Shown in pieces: positions 1-5,566 of a stretch of DNA of 7,814 bases. A model generated the notes under the pieces. The model was not told where the DNA came from and did no database searches. It saw only the letters and a program-made list of their open reading frames with translations. Both the position numbers and the translations under genes were made by a program. Source of the DNA: an uncultured Eubacteriales bacterium (GTDB taxonomy: Bacteria; Bacillota; Clostridia; Oscillospirales; Oscillospiraceae); the NCBI GenBank assembly GCA_905201305.1, contig CAJKNS010000107.1:1-7814 (forward strand). Reading direction: 5' to 3'. The first letter of the stretch is position 1. The number at the start of each line of letters is the position of its first letter.

Positions 1-154
1 CTGCCTCTGTCTCCTGGGCAGGAGCCTCGGCAGCAGCCTGAGTTGCCTCTGCTGCGGGAGCAGATGCTGCGCTGGAAGCGGCGCTGTTTCCGCAGCCAGC
101 CAGGCAGCCAACCAGCATTGCGGATACTGCAAGCATGGAAATTAACTTTTTCAT
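1..154 (-). CDS. N-terminal part of a secreted lipoprotein (gene runs off the left edge)
   Basis: Only the first 51 codons are present. The protein begins with a bacterial lipoprotein signal peptide: MKK, a hydrophobic stretch (residues 4-19), and a lipobox LAGC at 18-21, so Cys21 is the likely lipid-anchored first residue of the mature protein. Cys17 (LVGC) is a second, less likely site. After the Cys comes a low-complexity Ala/Ser/Glu/Gln linker (about 23-51), a usual tether in clostridial surface lipoproteins, especially solute-binding proteins of ABC transporters. That role is inference, because no folded domain lies inside the window. The start is chosen from the signal peptide and an AGGAG at 166-170, 11 bases upstream. 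The gene stands alone behind the terminator of the efflux operon. I could not find a convincing promoter in 155-314; the best candidate is a weak TTTACA box near 226. Confidence 0.85.
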   Translation of the reverse strand, partial: MKKLISMLAVSAMLVGCLAGCGNSAASSAASAPAAEATQAAAEAPAQETEA

Positions 155-314
155 AATAATCGTTACTCCTTTTTTGTTTCTTATTGATGGATTTCCTTGT
201 TACGCTATTCATGATACTCGGGAAATGTAAAGTCTGAAATCCCCGGTCTGTAAAACCTGTGTAAAAACGAATTTTATTCTATTTTACCCGCCGCAGCAGT
301 CCTTATGCTCCAAA

Positions 315-353
315 AGCCAGCAAAAGGCGGTACCGCCGAAGCAGTACCGCCTT
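315..353 (-). terminator. Rho-independent terminator of the marR-ABC exporter operon
   Basis: In the minus-strand transcript, bases 353 to 324 form a hairpin: a ten-base arm AAGGCGGTAC pairs with GTACCGCCTT, extended by a U-G wobble and a GC step that closes on a UUCG tetraloop, an exceptionally stable loop. A U-rich tail follows (TTTT, then TTTT again by 312). The wobble exists only on the minus strand (the plus strand would have a C-A mismatch), which supports this direction. It lies 28 bases after the stop codon of the last operon gene and before the lipoprotein gene. Confidence 0.88.
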
Positions 354-380
354 GGAGTCTCGATGAAATTACGCCCGGGA

Positions 381-2378
381 TCACTCCAGCATATGCTGAC
401 CGGTATACAGCTCGTAATACCGTCCGCCCTTTGCCAGGAGCTCCTTATGGTTGCCGAACTCAATGATTTCGCCGCCCTCGATGACCGCAATTTTGTCGGC
501 ATTCCGAACGGTGGAGAGCCGGTGGGCAATGATGAATACGGTTTTTCCGTGCATCAGACCATCCAGACCCTTTTCGATCTCCTTCTCGGTTCGGGTATCG
601 ATGGAGGAGGTTGCCTCATCCATAATCAACACCGGAGACTTTGCCACCGCAGCACGCGCAATGTTCAAAAGCTGCCGCTGCCCCTGAGAAAGGCTGCCGC
701 CGTCGCCGGTAATATAGGTCTGGAAGCCCTCCGGCAGGGACATGATGAAGTGATAGGCATTGGCGCGCTTTGCTGCCTGGATGCACTCTTCATCGGTGGC
801 GTTCAGGCGACCGTAACGGATGTTCTCCATAATGGTGCCGGAGAACAGATGGGTATCCTGCAGGATGACCACCAGGCTCCGCCGAAGATCGTCCTTCTTG
901 ATGTCCTTGACGTCGATGCCGTCATAGAGGATGCGCCCTTCCTGCACGTCGTAGAACCGGTTAATCAGGTTGGTGATGGTAGTCTTGCCTGCGCCGGTGG
1001 AGCCGACAAATGCAATCTTCTGACCGGGCAGTGCCTCAACGGACAAATGCTTCAGCACAGGCTTGCCCTCCACATAGTGGAAGCAGATATCCTGCACCTG
1101 AATGTGACCCTTTACCGGCACCAGACCGTTTTCTGTTTTCCATGCCTCGCCGGAGCAGGTGAGCCAATCGGAGATCTCGTTTCCCTTTTCATCCACAGGC
1201 ACCATGGTAATCGTGCCGTCGTCCACCTCAGGCTCGGCATCCATCACGGCAAAGATACGCTCTGCACCCGCCACTGCGCTCAGCAGCGTTACAATCTGCT
1301 GGGACACCTGGTTGATGGGCATTGCCACCTGCTTGGTGTAGTTGAGGTAAACGCCCAGGGAGCCGATGGTAAACGCCACACCGCCCAGTGCCGTACCGTT
1401 GATCACGAACAGACCGCCGACCACTGCGGTAACCGCATAGCAGATGCCCATAACCTGGTTCAGCACCGGCATGATAATCATGCCCACATAGGTTGCATCC
1501 ATAGCCGCATCCCGATAGGCAACGTTCTTTTTGGTGAACTCTTCCTTGATCTCTTCCTCGTAGTTGAATGCCTTGACGACCTTGATGCCCTCGACCATTT
1601 CCTCCACATAGGCATTGACCAGGCCCAGATTTTTCTGCTGCTTCCGATAGAGCTTCTTGGACTTCTTGCTGATCTTCTGGACGATGATATAATCCACAAC
1701 CAGCACCACCACGGTGATAATGAACAGGATATAGTTCAGATAAATCATCATGGCAACGGTTCCCACAAAGGTGAGCACCGAGGAAATCAGCATGGTAACG
1801 GTCTGCTCCATTGCCATCTGCACGTTGTCAGCGTCGTTGGTAAAGCGGCTCATCAGCTCGCCGTTGCCGTGGGCATCGTAATAGGAGATGGGCATTTCCT
1901 GGAGCCTATCAAACAGGTCCTTCCGGAGCTTATTGATGGCTCTCTGGGACAGGAAGCTCATCAGCAGTCCTTGACCATAGGAGGCAGCCGCACCCAGAAT
2001 ATAGACGCCCAGCAGCTTCATCAGCTCACCAGCCAGTGCCATCCAACAGTGGGAGTTCCAGCTTTCGCCGATATAGGGTACGATATATTTATCGATCAGG
2101 GGCTTGAGGAAATAGCCTGCCCCCAGGTTTGCCAGCGTAGAAACCAGCATCATCGCCAGTACCGCAATCAGCAGTGCCTTATTGGCAACCACATAGTTCA
2201 GCAGCCGCAGCAGTGTTCCCTTGGTATCCTTGGGCTTCCGGAAGTCCTTGGCGCCGCCGGGACCGCGCTGTCCGCGCATGGAGCCGGTATAGTTTTCGTC
2301 CTCGTCTTCCTCGTCCTCCTGGGCTTTCTTCTTGCCCTTAGTGTCCACCTTGGGAGCTGTATCCTTCTTCTTAGCCAT
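381..2378 (-). CDS. ABC half-exporter, canonical ATP-site subunit (multidrug-type heterodimer)
   Basis: A fused permease/ATPase of 665 residues in the inner membrane, the second half of a type IV (ABCB-like) exporter. Residues 1-55 are a charged, disordered-looking cytoplasmic extension rich in Lys and Asp/Glu. About 60-350 is the six-helix membrane domain and about 425-660 the ATPase. Motifs: Walker A GSTGAGKTT (459-467), Q-loop Gln507, signature LSQGQ (563-567), Walker B VLIMDE with catalytic Glu588, D-loop SSID (591-594), H-loop His619. The catalytic Glu and His are intact, while the signature has Gln for the usual second Gly. This is the pattern of the consensus subunit in heterodimers such as TM287/288 or BmrCD. 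The ATG at 2378 is preferred over an in-frame ATG 30 bases upstream: it has AGGAAGGGGG at 2387-2396 and overlaps the upstream gene by 8 bases, implying translational coupling. The linker before the ATPase (about 388-425) is longer than in its partner. Substrate unknown; a drug or toxin is likely, given the MarR neighbour. Confidence 0.95.
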   Translation of the reverse strand: MAKKKDTAPKVDTKGKKKAQEDEEDEDENYTGSMRGQRGPGGAKDFRKPKDTKGTLLRLLNYVVANKALLIAVLAMMLVSTLANLGAGYFLKPLIDKYIVPYIGESWNSHCWMALAGELMKLLGVYILGAAASYGQGLLMSFLSQRAINKLRKDLFDRLQEMPISYYDAHGNGELMSRFTNDADNVQMAMEQTVTMLISSVLTFVGTVAMMIYLNYILFIITVVVLVVDYIIVQKISKKSKKLYRKQQKNLGLVNAYVEEMVEGIKVVKAFNYEEEIKEEFTKKNVAYRDAAMDATYVGMIIMPVLNQVMGICYAVTAVVGGLFVINGTALGGVAFTIGSLGVYLNYTKQVAMPINQVSQQIVTLLSAVAGAERIFAVMDAEPEVDDGTITMVPVDEKGNEISDWLTCSGEAWKTENGLVPVKGHIQVQDICFHYVEGKPVLKHLSVEALPGQKIAFVGSTGAGKTTITNLINRFYDVQEGRILYDGIDVKDIKKDDLRRSLVVILQDTHLFSGTIMENIRYGRLNATDEECIQAAKRANAYHFIMSLPEGFQTYITGDGGSLSQGQRQLLNIARAAVAKSPVLIMDEATSSIDTRTEKEIEKGLDGLMHGKTVFIIAHRLSTVRNADKIAVIEGGEIIEFGNHKELLAKGGRYYELYTGQHMLE

Positions 2379-4122
2379 CCAGACCGCCCCCTTCCTGCTG
2401 AGATGCATAAATTGCCTGATAAACCTTGCTCCGTGCCATCAGCTCGTCGTGAGTGCCCATGTCGCTGAGCCTGCCCTCGTCCAGCACAATGATCTGATCG
2501 GCATACTGTACCGAGGAGATGCGCTGTGCCACCAGCAGCACGGTGGTGTCCTTATACTTACTATAGAAGGTTTCCCGAATCTTTGCCTCCGTGCCGGAGT
2601 CCACCGCAGAGGTCGAGTCGTCCAGAATCAGGATCGACGGATTTTTCAGCATGGCACGTGCAATACATAGCCGCTGCTTCTGACCGCCGGAAACGTTGAC
2701 GCCGCCCTGCTCAATCTCCGTATCCAGTCCCTCCGGGAACCGGGAGATGAACTCGTAAGCCTGAGAATCCTTCGTTGCATCCAGCAGCGTTTCATCATCC
2801 GCATTCGGTGCGCCCCACTGGAGGTTGGAACGAATGGTGCCGGTAAAGAGCACGTTGCTCTGGAGCACCATTCCGATATGGCTGCGCAGATGCCGGAGAT
2901 TGTAATCCTTCACGTTCACGCCGTCTACATAGATATTGCCGCTGGTAACATCATAGAATCTGGGAATCAGGCTGACCATGGAGGTTTTGCCTACACCGGT
3001 GGAGCCCACAATTGCCACAAAGGAGCCTGCAGAAATCGTAAAGCTCACATCGTCCAGCACCATCTCCCGCCGATCCGACTGGGGATAGCGGAAGAACACA
3101 TGGTCAAAGCGGATCTCGCCGCGAATGGGCGTATCCTCTACGGTGCTGTTCTCGCCCTCGCTGCCATCCCGAATGTCCGGCTCATGGTTAAGCACCTCCA
3201 CCACACGGTTGCCGCAGGCGCGGGCACGGGTCATACCCATGAGCACCATGGAGAACATCATGACGCTCATCAGAATGTTGTTGATGTAGGTCACGAAAGC
3301 CAACAGCTCACCGGATTGCAGCTCACCGGTACCAACCAGCTTGCCGCCGAACCAATAAATCGCCAGCGTTGTTCCATAGAGCACCATTCTGGTGGCAGGC
3401 TCCATGACGCTCAGGCGGATGGTGGCGGAAATCGATGTCTTCATCAGATCGTCGTTCGCCTTTTTGAACTTGAGTTTCTCATGGCTCATGCGCACAAAGC
3501 TCTTGACCACGCGAATGGCAATCAGGTTTTCCTGTACCGATGCGTTCAGGTTATCAATCTTTGTCTGCATGACCTCAAAGAGGTAGGTGGTGAACTTCAT
3601 AACAATGAGCACCACCGCCAGCAGGGTAGGAATCGCAATCAGGAACGTAATGCTGAGCTTCCAGTTCATGCGAATACAGACTACCAGCGAGATAATCAGC
3701 AGCGAAGGCGCCCGGATCAGCACGCGGGTCAGCTCCATTGCCGTTTGCTGGAGCTGCTTGACATCCGTGGTACAGCGGGTGACCAGGGATGCCGTGGAGA
3801 ATTTATCCACGTCCGCAAAGGAAAAGGTCTGTACCTTCTTAAAAATTGCCTGCCGCAGGTTATAGCCAAAGCCCTGGGACGCCTTCGCAGAGAATTTTGC
3901 CGCAAAGATGCCGTCCACAATGCCCAGCGCAGCCACAAGCACCATAATGCCGCCGATCATAAACATATAGGGCACATCATTCTTTGCAACGCCCTCGTCT
4001 ACAATCAGGCTCATGAGACGGGGCAGCACCAGCTCAGCCAATGACTCGCCCACAACCAGCAGCGGCGCCAGGATGAAATACTTTCGGTACTGTTGAATGT
4101 ACCCCATCAGCTGTTTCATCAT
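2371..4122 (-). CDS. ABC half-exporter, degenerate ATP-site subunit (multidrug-type heterodimer)
   Basis: A fused permease/ATPase of 583 residues, the first half of the heterodimeric exporter. Six membrane helices lie roughly within 12-300 and the ATPase within about 335-575. Motifs: Walker A GSTGVGKTS (373-381), Q-loop Gln421, signature VSGGQ (477-481), Walker B LILDD, D-loop SAVD (505-508), and VAQR at the H-loop. Two catalytic positions are altered: Asp502 replaces the catalytic Glu and Gln533 replaces the switch His. In known heterodimeric exporters these changes mark the subunit whose Walker motifs build the non-hydrolysing site, while its intact VSGGQ completes the partner's active site. 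The chosen ATG at 4122 has a full AGGAGG (4132-4137) 9 bases upstream. A longer in-frame reading from 4179 would overlap marR and has no comparable ribosome site. The marR stop TAG (4136-4138) overlaps that AGGAGG, so the genes are co-transcribed and probably coupled. Confidence 0.95.
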   Translation of the reverse strand: MMKQLMGYIQQYRKYFILAPLLVVGESLAELVLPRLMSLIVDEGVAKNDVPYMFMIGGIMVLVAALGIVDGIFAAKFSAKASQGFGYNLRQAIFKKVQTFSFADVDKFSTASLVTRCTTDVKQLQQTAMELTRVLIRAPSLLIISLVVCIRMNWKLSITFLIAIPTLLAVVLIVMKFTTYLFEVMQTKIDNLNASVQENLIAIRVVKSFVRMSHEKLKFKKANDDLMKTSISATIRLSVMEPATRMVLYGTTLAIYWFGGKLVGTGELQSGELLAFVTYINNILMSVMMFSMVLMGMTRARACGNRVVEVLNHEPDIRDGSEGENSTVEDTPIRGEIRFDHVFFRYPQSDRREMVLDDVSFTISAGSFVAIVGSTGVGKTSMVSLIPRFYDVTSGNIYVDGVNVKDYNLRHLRSHIGMVLQSNVLFTGTIRSNLQWGAPNADDETLLDATKDSQAYEFISRFPEGLDTEIEQGGVNVSGGQKQRLCIARAMLKNPSILILDDSTSAVDSGTEAKIRETFYSKYKDTTVLLVAQRISSVQYADQIIVLDEGRLSDMGTHDELMARSKVYQAIYASQQEGGGLDG

Positions 4123-4131
4123 AGATGGTTT

Positions 4132-4137
4132 CCTCCT
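4132..4137 (-). promoter_or_regulatory. Ribosome binding site that fixes the first ABC gene start
   Basis: A perfect AGGAGG lies 9 bases before the ATG at 4122 and overlaps the marR stop codon (TAGGAGG). It decides the start of the upstream ABC subunit in favour of 4122 and suggests that ribosomes finishing marR can re-initiate there. Confidence 0.85.
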
Positions 4138-4603
4138 ATTCTTCGGTTTTTTCGGAGCCGATGGCGTCCAGATTGTCAATCATCCGCCGGTAGAGCTGCG
4201 AAATTCGCTCCAGCTCGGCGGGAGCGAACCCCCGGTACATGCCATGGTCCAACGTTTCAAACACTTCGTCAATCAGTTTTGCCGCCCGCATGCCCTTTTC
4301 CGTAATGGAAATGGGCTTACATCTGAGGTCCTCGGCATTGGACAGCTTTTTTACATAGCCGTCCCGCTCCATGGACTTCAGCGACACCGTCATGGTAGCC
4401 GGCGAGACACGAAGCCGCCGCGCCAGCTCCTTTTGGGACTCGATGATGCCGTCTTTCTGCTGCGACAGGATACTGAGGATTGCCGGCTGACCGATATTGG
4501 AAATACCGTTTTTGCTCAGCAGGTTATCCACCGCCGTATGGTGCTTCCGCTCCAGCACATGGAACAGCTGCTCCGGGCTGCCATCCGTAAAGCGTACGCC
4601 CAA
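4136..4603 (-). CDS. MarR-family transcriptional regulator
   Basis: A 155-residue winged-helix protein, close to the usual length of MarR repressors. Helices at the two ends (about 10-35 and 105-150) would form the dimer interface. The DNA-binding part is about 38-104: a helix-turn-helix with ELARRLRVSPATMTVSLKSM (59-78), recognition helix about 67-83, then a wing with NAEDLRCKPISITEKG (89-104), matching the family's D-x-R wing and L/I-T-x-x-G pattern. The start is TTG at 4603: the codon just upstream in frame is the stop TGA, and AGGAGG (4612-4617) sits 8 bases before the TTG. A nearby ATG (4605-4607) is out of frame. It is the first gene of the operon with the two exporter genes, and a palindrome lies between its promoter and its start. 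It therefore most likely represses its own operon and is released by a ligand, perhaps an exporter substrate. Ligand unknown. Confidence 0.93.
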   Translation of the reverse strand: MGVRFTDGSPEQLFHVLERKHHTAVDNLLSKNGISNIGQPAILSILSQQKDGIIESQKELARRLRVSPATMTVSLKSMERDGYVKKLSNAEDLRCKPISITEKGMRAAKLIDEVFETLDHGMYRGFAPAELERISQLYRRMIDNLDAIGSEKTEE

Positions 4604-4611
4604 TCATCACC

Positions 4612-4617
4612 CCTCCT
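4612..4617 (-). promoter_or_regulatory. Ribosome binding site supporting a TTG start for marR
   Basis: AGGAGG lies 8 bases before the TTG at 4603. Because the frame is closed by TGA at 4604-4606, this site and the TTG are the only reasonable initiation signal for the complete MarR domain. Confidence 0.8.
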
Positions 4618-4624
4618 GTCTATT

Positions 4625-4657
4625 TCGTTTGCACGCTTACTGTTTGCATGCAAACGA
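4625..4657. promoter_or_regulatory. Probable MarR operator cluster
   Basis: GTTTGCATGCAAAC at 4642-4655 is a perfect 14-base palindrome. A third half-site, TCGTTTGCA (4625-4633), pairs with TGCAAACGA (4649-4657) as a 9-base inverted repeat with a 15-base gap. The cluster lies just downstream of the predicted transcription start of the marR operon and upstream of the marR ribosome site, where a bound dimer would block transcription. Size and symmetry fit MarR-family operators. Assignment to this MarR protein is inference from position. Confidence 0.75.
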
Positions 4658-4669
4658 TTTGTCTATGAA

Positions 4670-4698
4670 ATGATACCCTCCCCTGCTGGAAAAGTCAA
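4670..4698 (-). promoter_or_regulatory. Sigma-A-type promoter of the marR-ABC exporter operon
   Basis: On the minus strand TTGACT (4693-4698) and TATCAT (4670-4675) are separated by 17 bases, each one mismatch from consensus. Transcription would start near 4663, giving a leader of about 60 bases that contains the palindrome. Upstream of the -35 box (about 4703-4745) the DNA is very rich in A and T tracts, as in UP elements. Confidence 0.8.
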
Positions 4699-4771
4699 GG
4701 AAATTCTGCGGTTTTTTCGAAAATTATTTTTTTCTAAATATTCGTATGCTAATATTTTAATCATCCCGCTT

Positions 4772-4810
4772 AATTGTAAACCTCGTACCGTTTCATCAAG
4801 GTTGACATTT
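4772..4810. promoter_or_regulatory. BirA-like biotin operator candidate upstream of bioY
   Basis: AATTGTAAACC (4772-4782) and GGTTGACATTT (4800-4810) form an inverted repeat with 9 of 11 positions matching. The left half contains TTGTAAACC, identical to the half-site known from the E. coli biotin operator; the right half GGTTGACAT differs at two positions from GGTTTACAA. The gap between the nine-base cores is 17, one more than the 16 I recall for E. coli. The right arm covers the -35 box of the bioY promoter, so binding of biotin-loaded BirA would shut off biotin uptake. No birA gene is in the window, so the regulator is inferred. Confidence 0.62.
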
Positions 4811-4831
4811 ATGCATTGCTTATGTTATGCT
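4802..4831 (+). promoter_or_regulatory. Sigma-A-type promoter of bioY
   Basis: A perfect TTGACA (4802-4807) is followed after 18 bases by TATGCT (4826-4831), which has an extended -10 TG at 4823-4824. The start site would be near 4838, leaving a leader of only about 20 bases, too short for a riboswitch. An ATG at 4827 lies inside the -10 box and so cannot be the bioY start. Confidence 0.75.
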
Positions 4832-4856
4832 TTCCTCCGTGAAAGGAAGGGATTTT

Positions 4857-5417
4857 ATGTCCAATCAGAAATCGTTTTTAACCGTTCGGGAGCTATGCGC
4901 CACCGCACTGGGGGCTGCTCTCATGACCATTTGCGCCTGGATCTCCATTCCGGCGCAGGTTCCCTTTACCCTCCAGACCTTTGCGGTATTCTTTGTCACC
5001 GCACTGCTGGGGCTGAAATGCGGCACCCTCAGCGTCATCGTCTATTTGCTTCTGGGCGCGGTGGGGCTTCCGGTGTTTGCAGGCTTCAAGGGCGGTCTTG
5101 GCAGTCTGATGGGCGTTACCGGCGGCTATTTGCTGGGTTTTGTGTTCTCGGCGCTGGCTGTGGGACTAATCACAAAGTTCTTTGGTCGCAGCTTTCCGAT
5201 GCTGATTCTCTCTATGGTGCTGGGACTGGTGCTGTGCTATGCCTTTGGCTCCGCCTGGTTCCAGGTTCTCTACATCCGGACCAAGGGCGCCATTACCACC
5301 GGCGCGGTGCTCAGCGCCTGCGTGATCCCCTATCTGATTCCCGACGCCATTAAGATTGCGCTGGCAGCCGTATTGGTCCGTCGGCTTCAACCCCATATTT
5401 CTCTGGCAAAGGCATAA
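4857..5417 (+). CDS. bioY: BioY, biotin-specific S component of an ECF transporter
   Basis: A 186-residue, very hydrophobic integral membrane protein with about six helices, the usual BioY length. It binds biotin and, with the shared EcfA/EcfA'/EcfT energising module (not encoded here), imports it. Family features are plain: VPFTLQTFAVFF (35-46), the Gly-rich block LLLGAVGLPVFAGFKGG (64-80) followed by GVTGGYLLGF (86-95), and PDAIKIALAAVL (162-173) near the C-terminus. The ATG at 4857 has AAAGGAAGG (4842-4850) 6 bases upstream; an earlier in-frame ATG at 4827 falls in the promoter. It is a single-gene unit with its own promoter and terminator, transcribed away from the marR operon. The nearby biotin-operator-like repeat and the gene's isolation suggest that the host takes up biotin in response to need. 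Whether it also makes biotin cannot be seen. Confidence 0.95.
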   Translation: MSNQKSFLTVRELCATALGAALMTICAWISIPAQVPFTLQTFAVFFVTALLGLKCGTLSVIVYLLLGAVGLPVFAGFKGGLGSLMGVTGGYLLGFVFSALAVGLITKFFGRSFPMLILSMVLGLVLCYAFGSAWFQVLYIRTKGAITTGAVLSACVIPYLIPDAIKIALAAVLVRRLQPHISLAKA

Positions 5418-5431
5418 CGAAATCCAAGCAC

Positions 5432-5470
5432 AAAACCGTCGGGCAGCTGTCCGGCGGTTTTTCTTATTTT
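5432..5470 (+). terminator. Rho-independent terminator after bioY
   Basis: AAAACCGTCGG (5432-5442) pairs with CCGGCGGTTTT (5451-5461) as an 11-base stem, with one U-G wobble that holds only in the plus-strand RNA, around an 8-base loop. The T-rich tail runs through TTTTTCTTATTTT to 5470. It starts 14 bases after the bioY stop. Confidence 0.9.
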
Positions 5471-5495
5471 GATATCGAAACTCACTTATTGTCAG

Positions 5496-5524
5496 TTGCA
5501 TCCAAGGTTGCCTGGGACTATGAT
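5496..5524 (+). promoter_or_regulatory. Sigma-A-type promoter of the FAD oxidoreductase gene
   Basis: TTGCAT (5496-5501) and TATGAT (5519-5524) are spaced by 17 bases and lie between the bioY terminator and the flavoenzyme gene. Transcription would start near 5531, about 36 bases before the ATG at 5567. Confidence 0.7.
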
Positions 5525-5566
5525 AAGTTCATCAGGAAAAAGATATGATGAAAGGATGCGTGAGAT

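Noticed and set aside
155..240. Promoter TTTACA-18-TAGCGT for the lipoprotein gene
   Set aside because: The -10 match is poor (three of six) and other alignments are equally weak, so no promoter is annotated although one should exist in this gap.
363..2468. 701-residue open frame on the plus strand opposite the second exporter gene
   Set aside because: It mirrors a well-supported ABC gene, has a His/Gln/Cys-rich composition with no recognisable domain, and runs through the operon terminator. It is an antisense shadow caused by codon bias.
2878..4044. 388-residue open frame on the plus strand opposite the first exporter gene
   Set aside because: Same reason: extreme His and Gln content, no motif and no ribosome site, lying wholly over a real ABC gene.
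4123..4179. Longer N-terminus for the first exporter subunit, starting at 4179
   Set aside because: The extra 19 residues overlap the marR end in another frame and lack a ribosome site, whereas the ATG at 4122 has a perfect AGGAGG at ideal spacing.
4713..4722. TTTTCGAAAA palindrome between the divergent promoters
   Set aside because: It sits in a long A/T tract where such symmetry is expected by chance. An UP-element-like role for the tract is more plausible than a specific operator.
4810..4856. Riboswitch or long leader ahead of bioY
   Set aside because: The predicted transcript begins only about 20 bases before the start codon, leaving no room for an aptamer, and no stable hairpin is visible there.
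4097..5353. 418-residue open frame on the plus strand spanning marR antisense and bioY out of frame
   Set aside because: It crosses two genes and the divergent promoter region, and has no family resemblance. The marR and bioY frames carry clear domains instead.
5484..5528. ACTTAT and ATAAGT as an operator flanking the FAD oxidoreductase promoter
   Set aside because: The arms are only 6 bases, separated by 33, and do not extend, so this is compatible with chance in AT-rich DNA.
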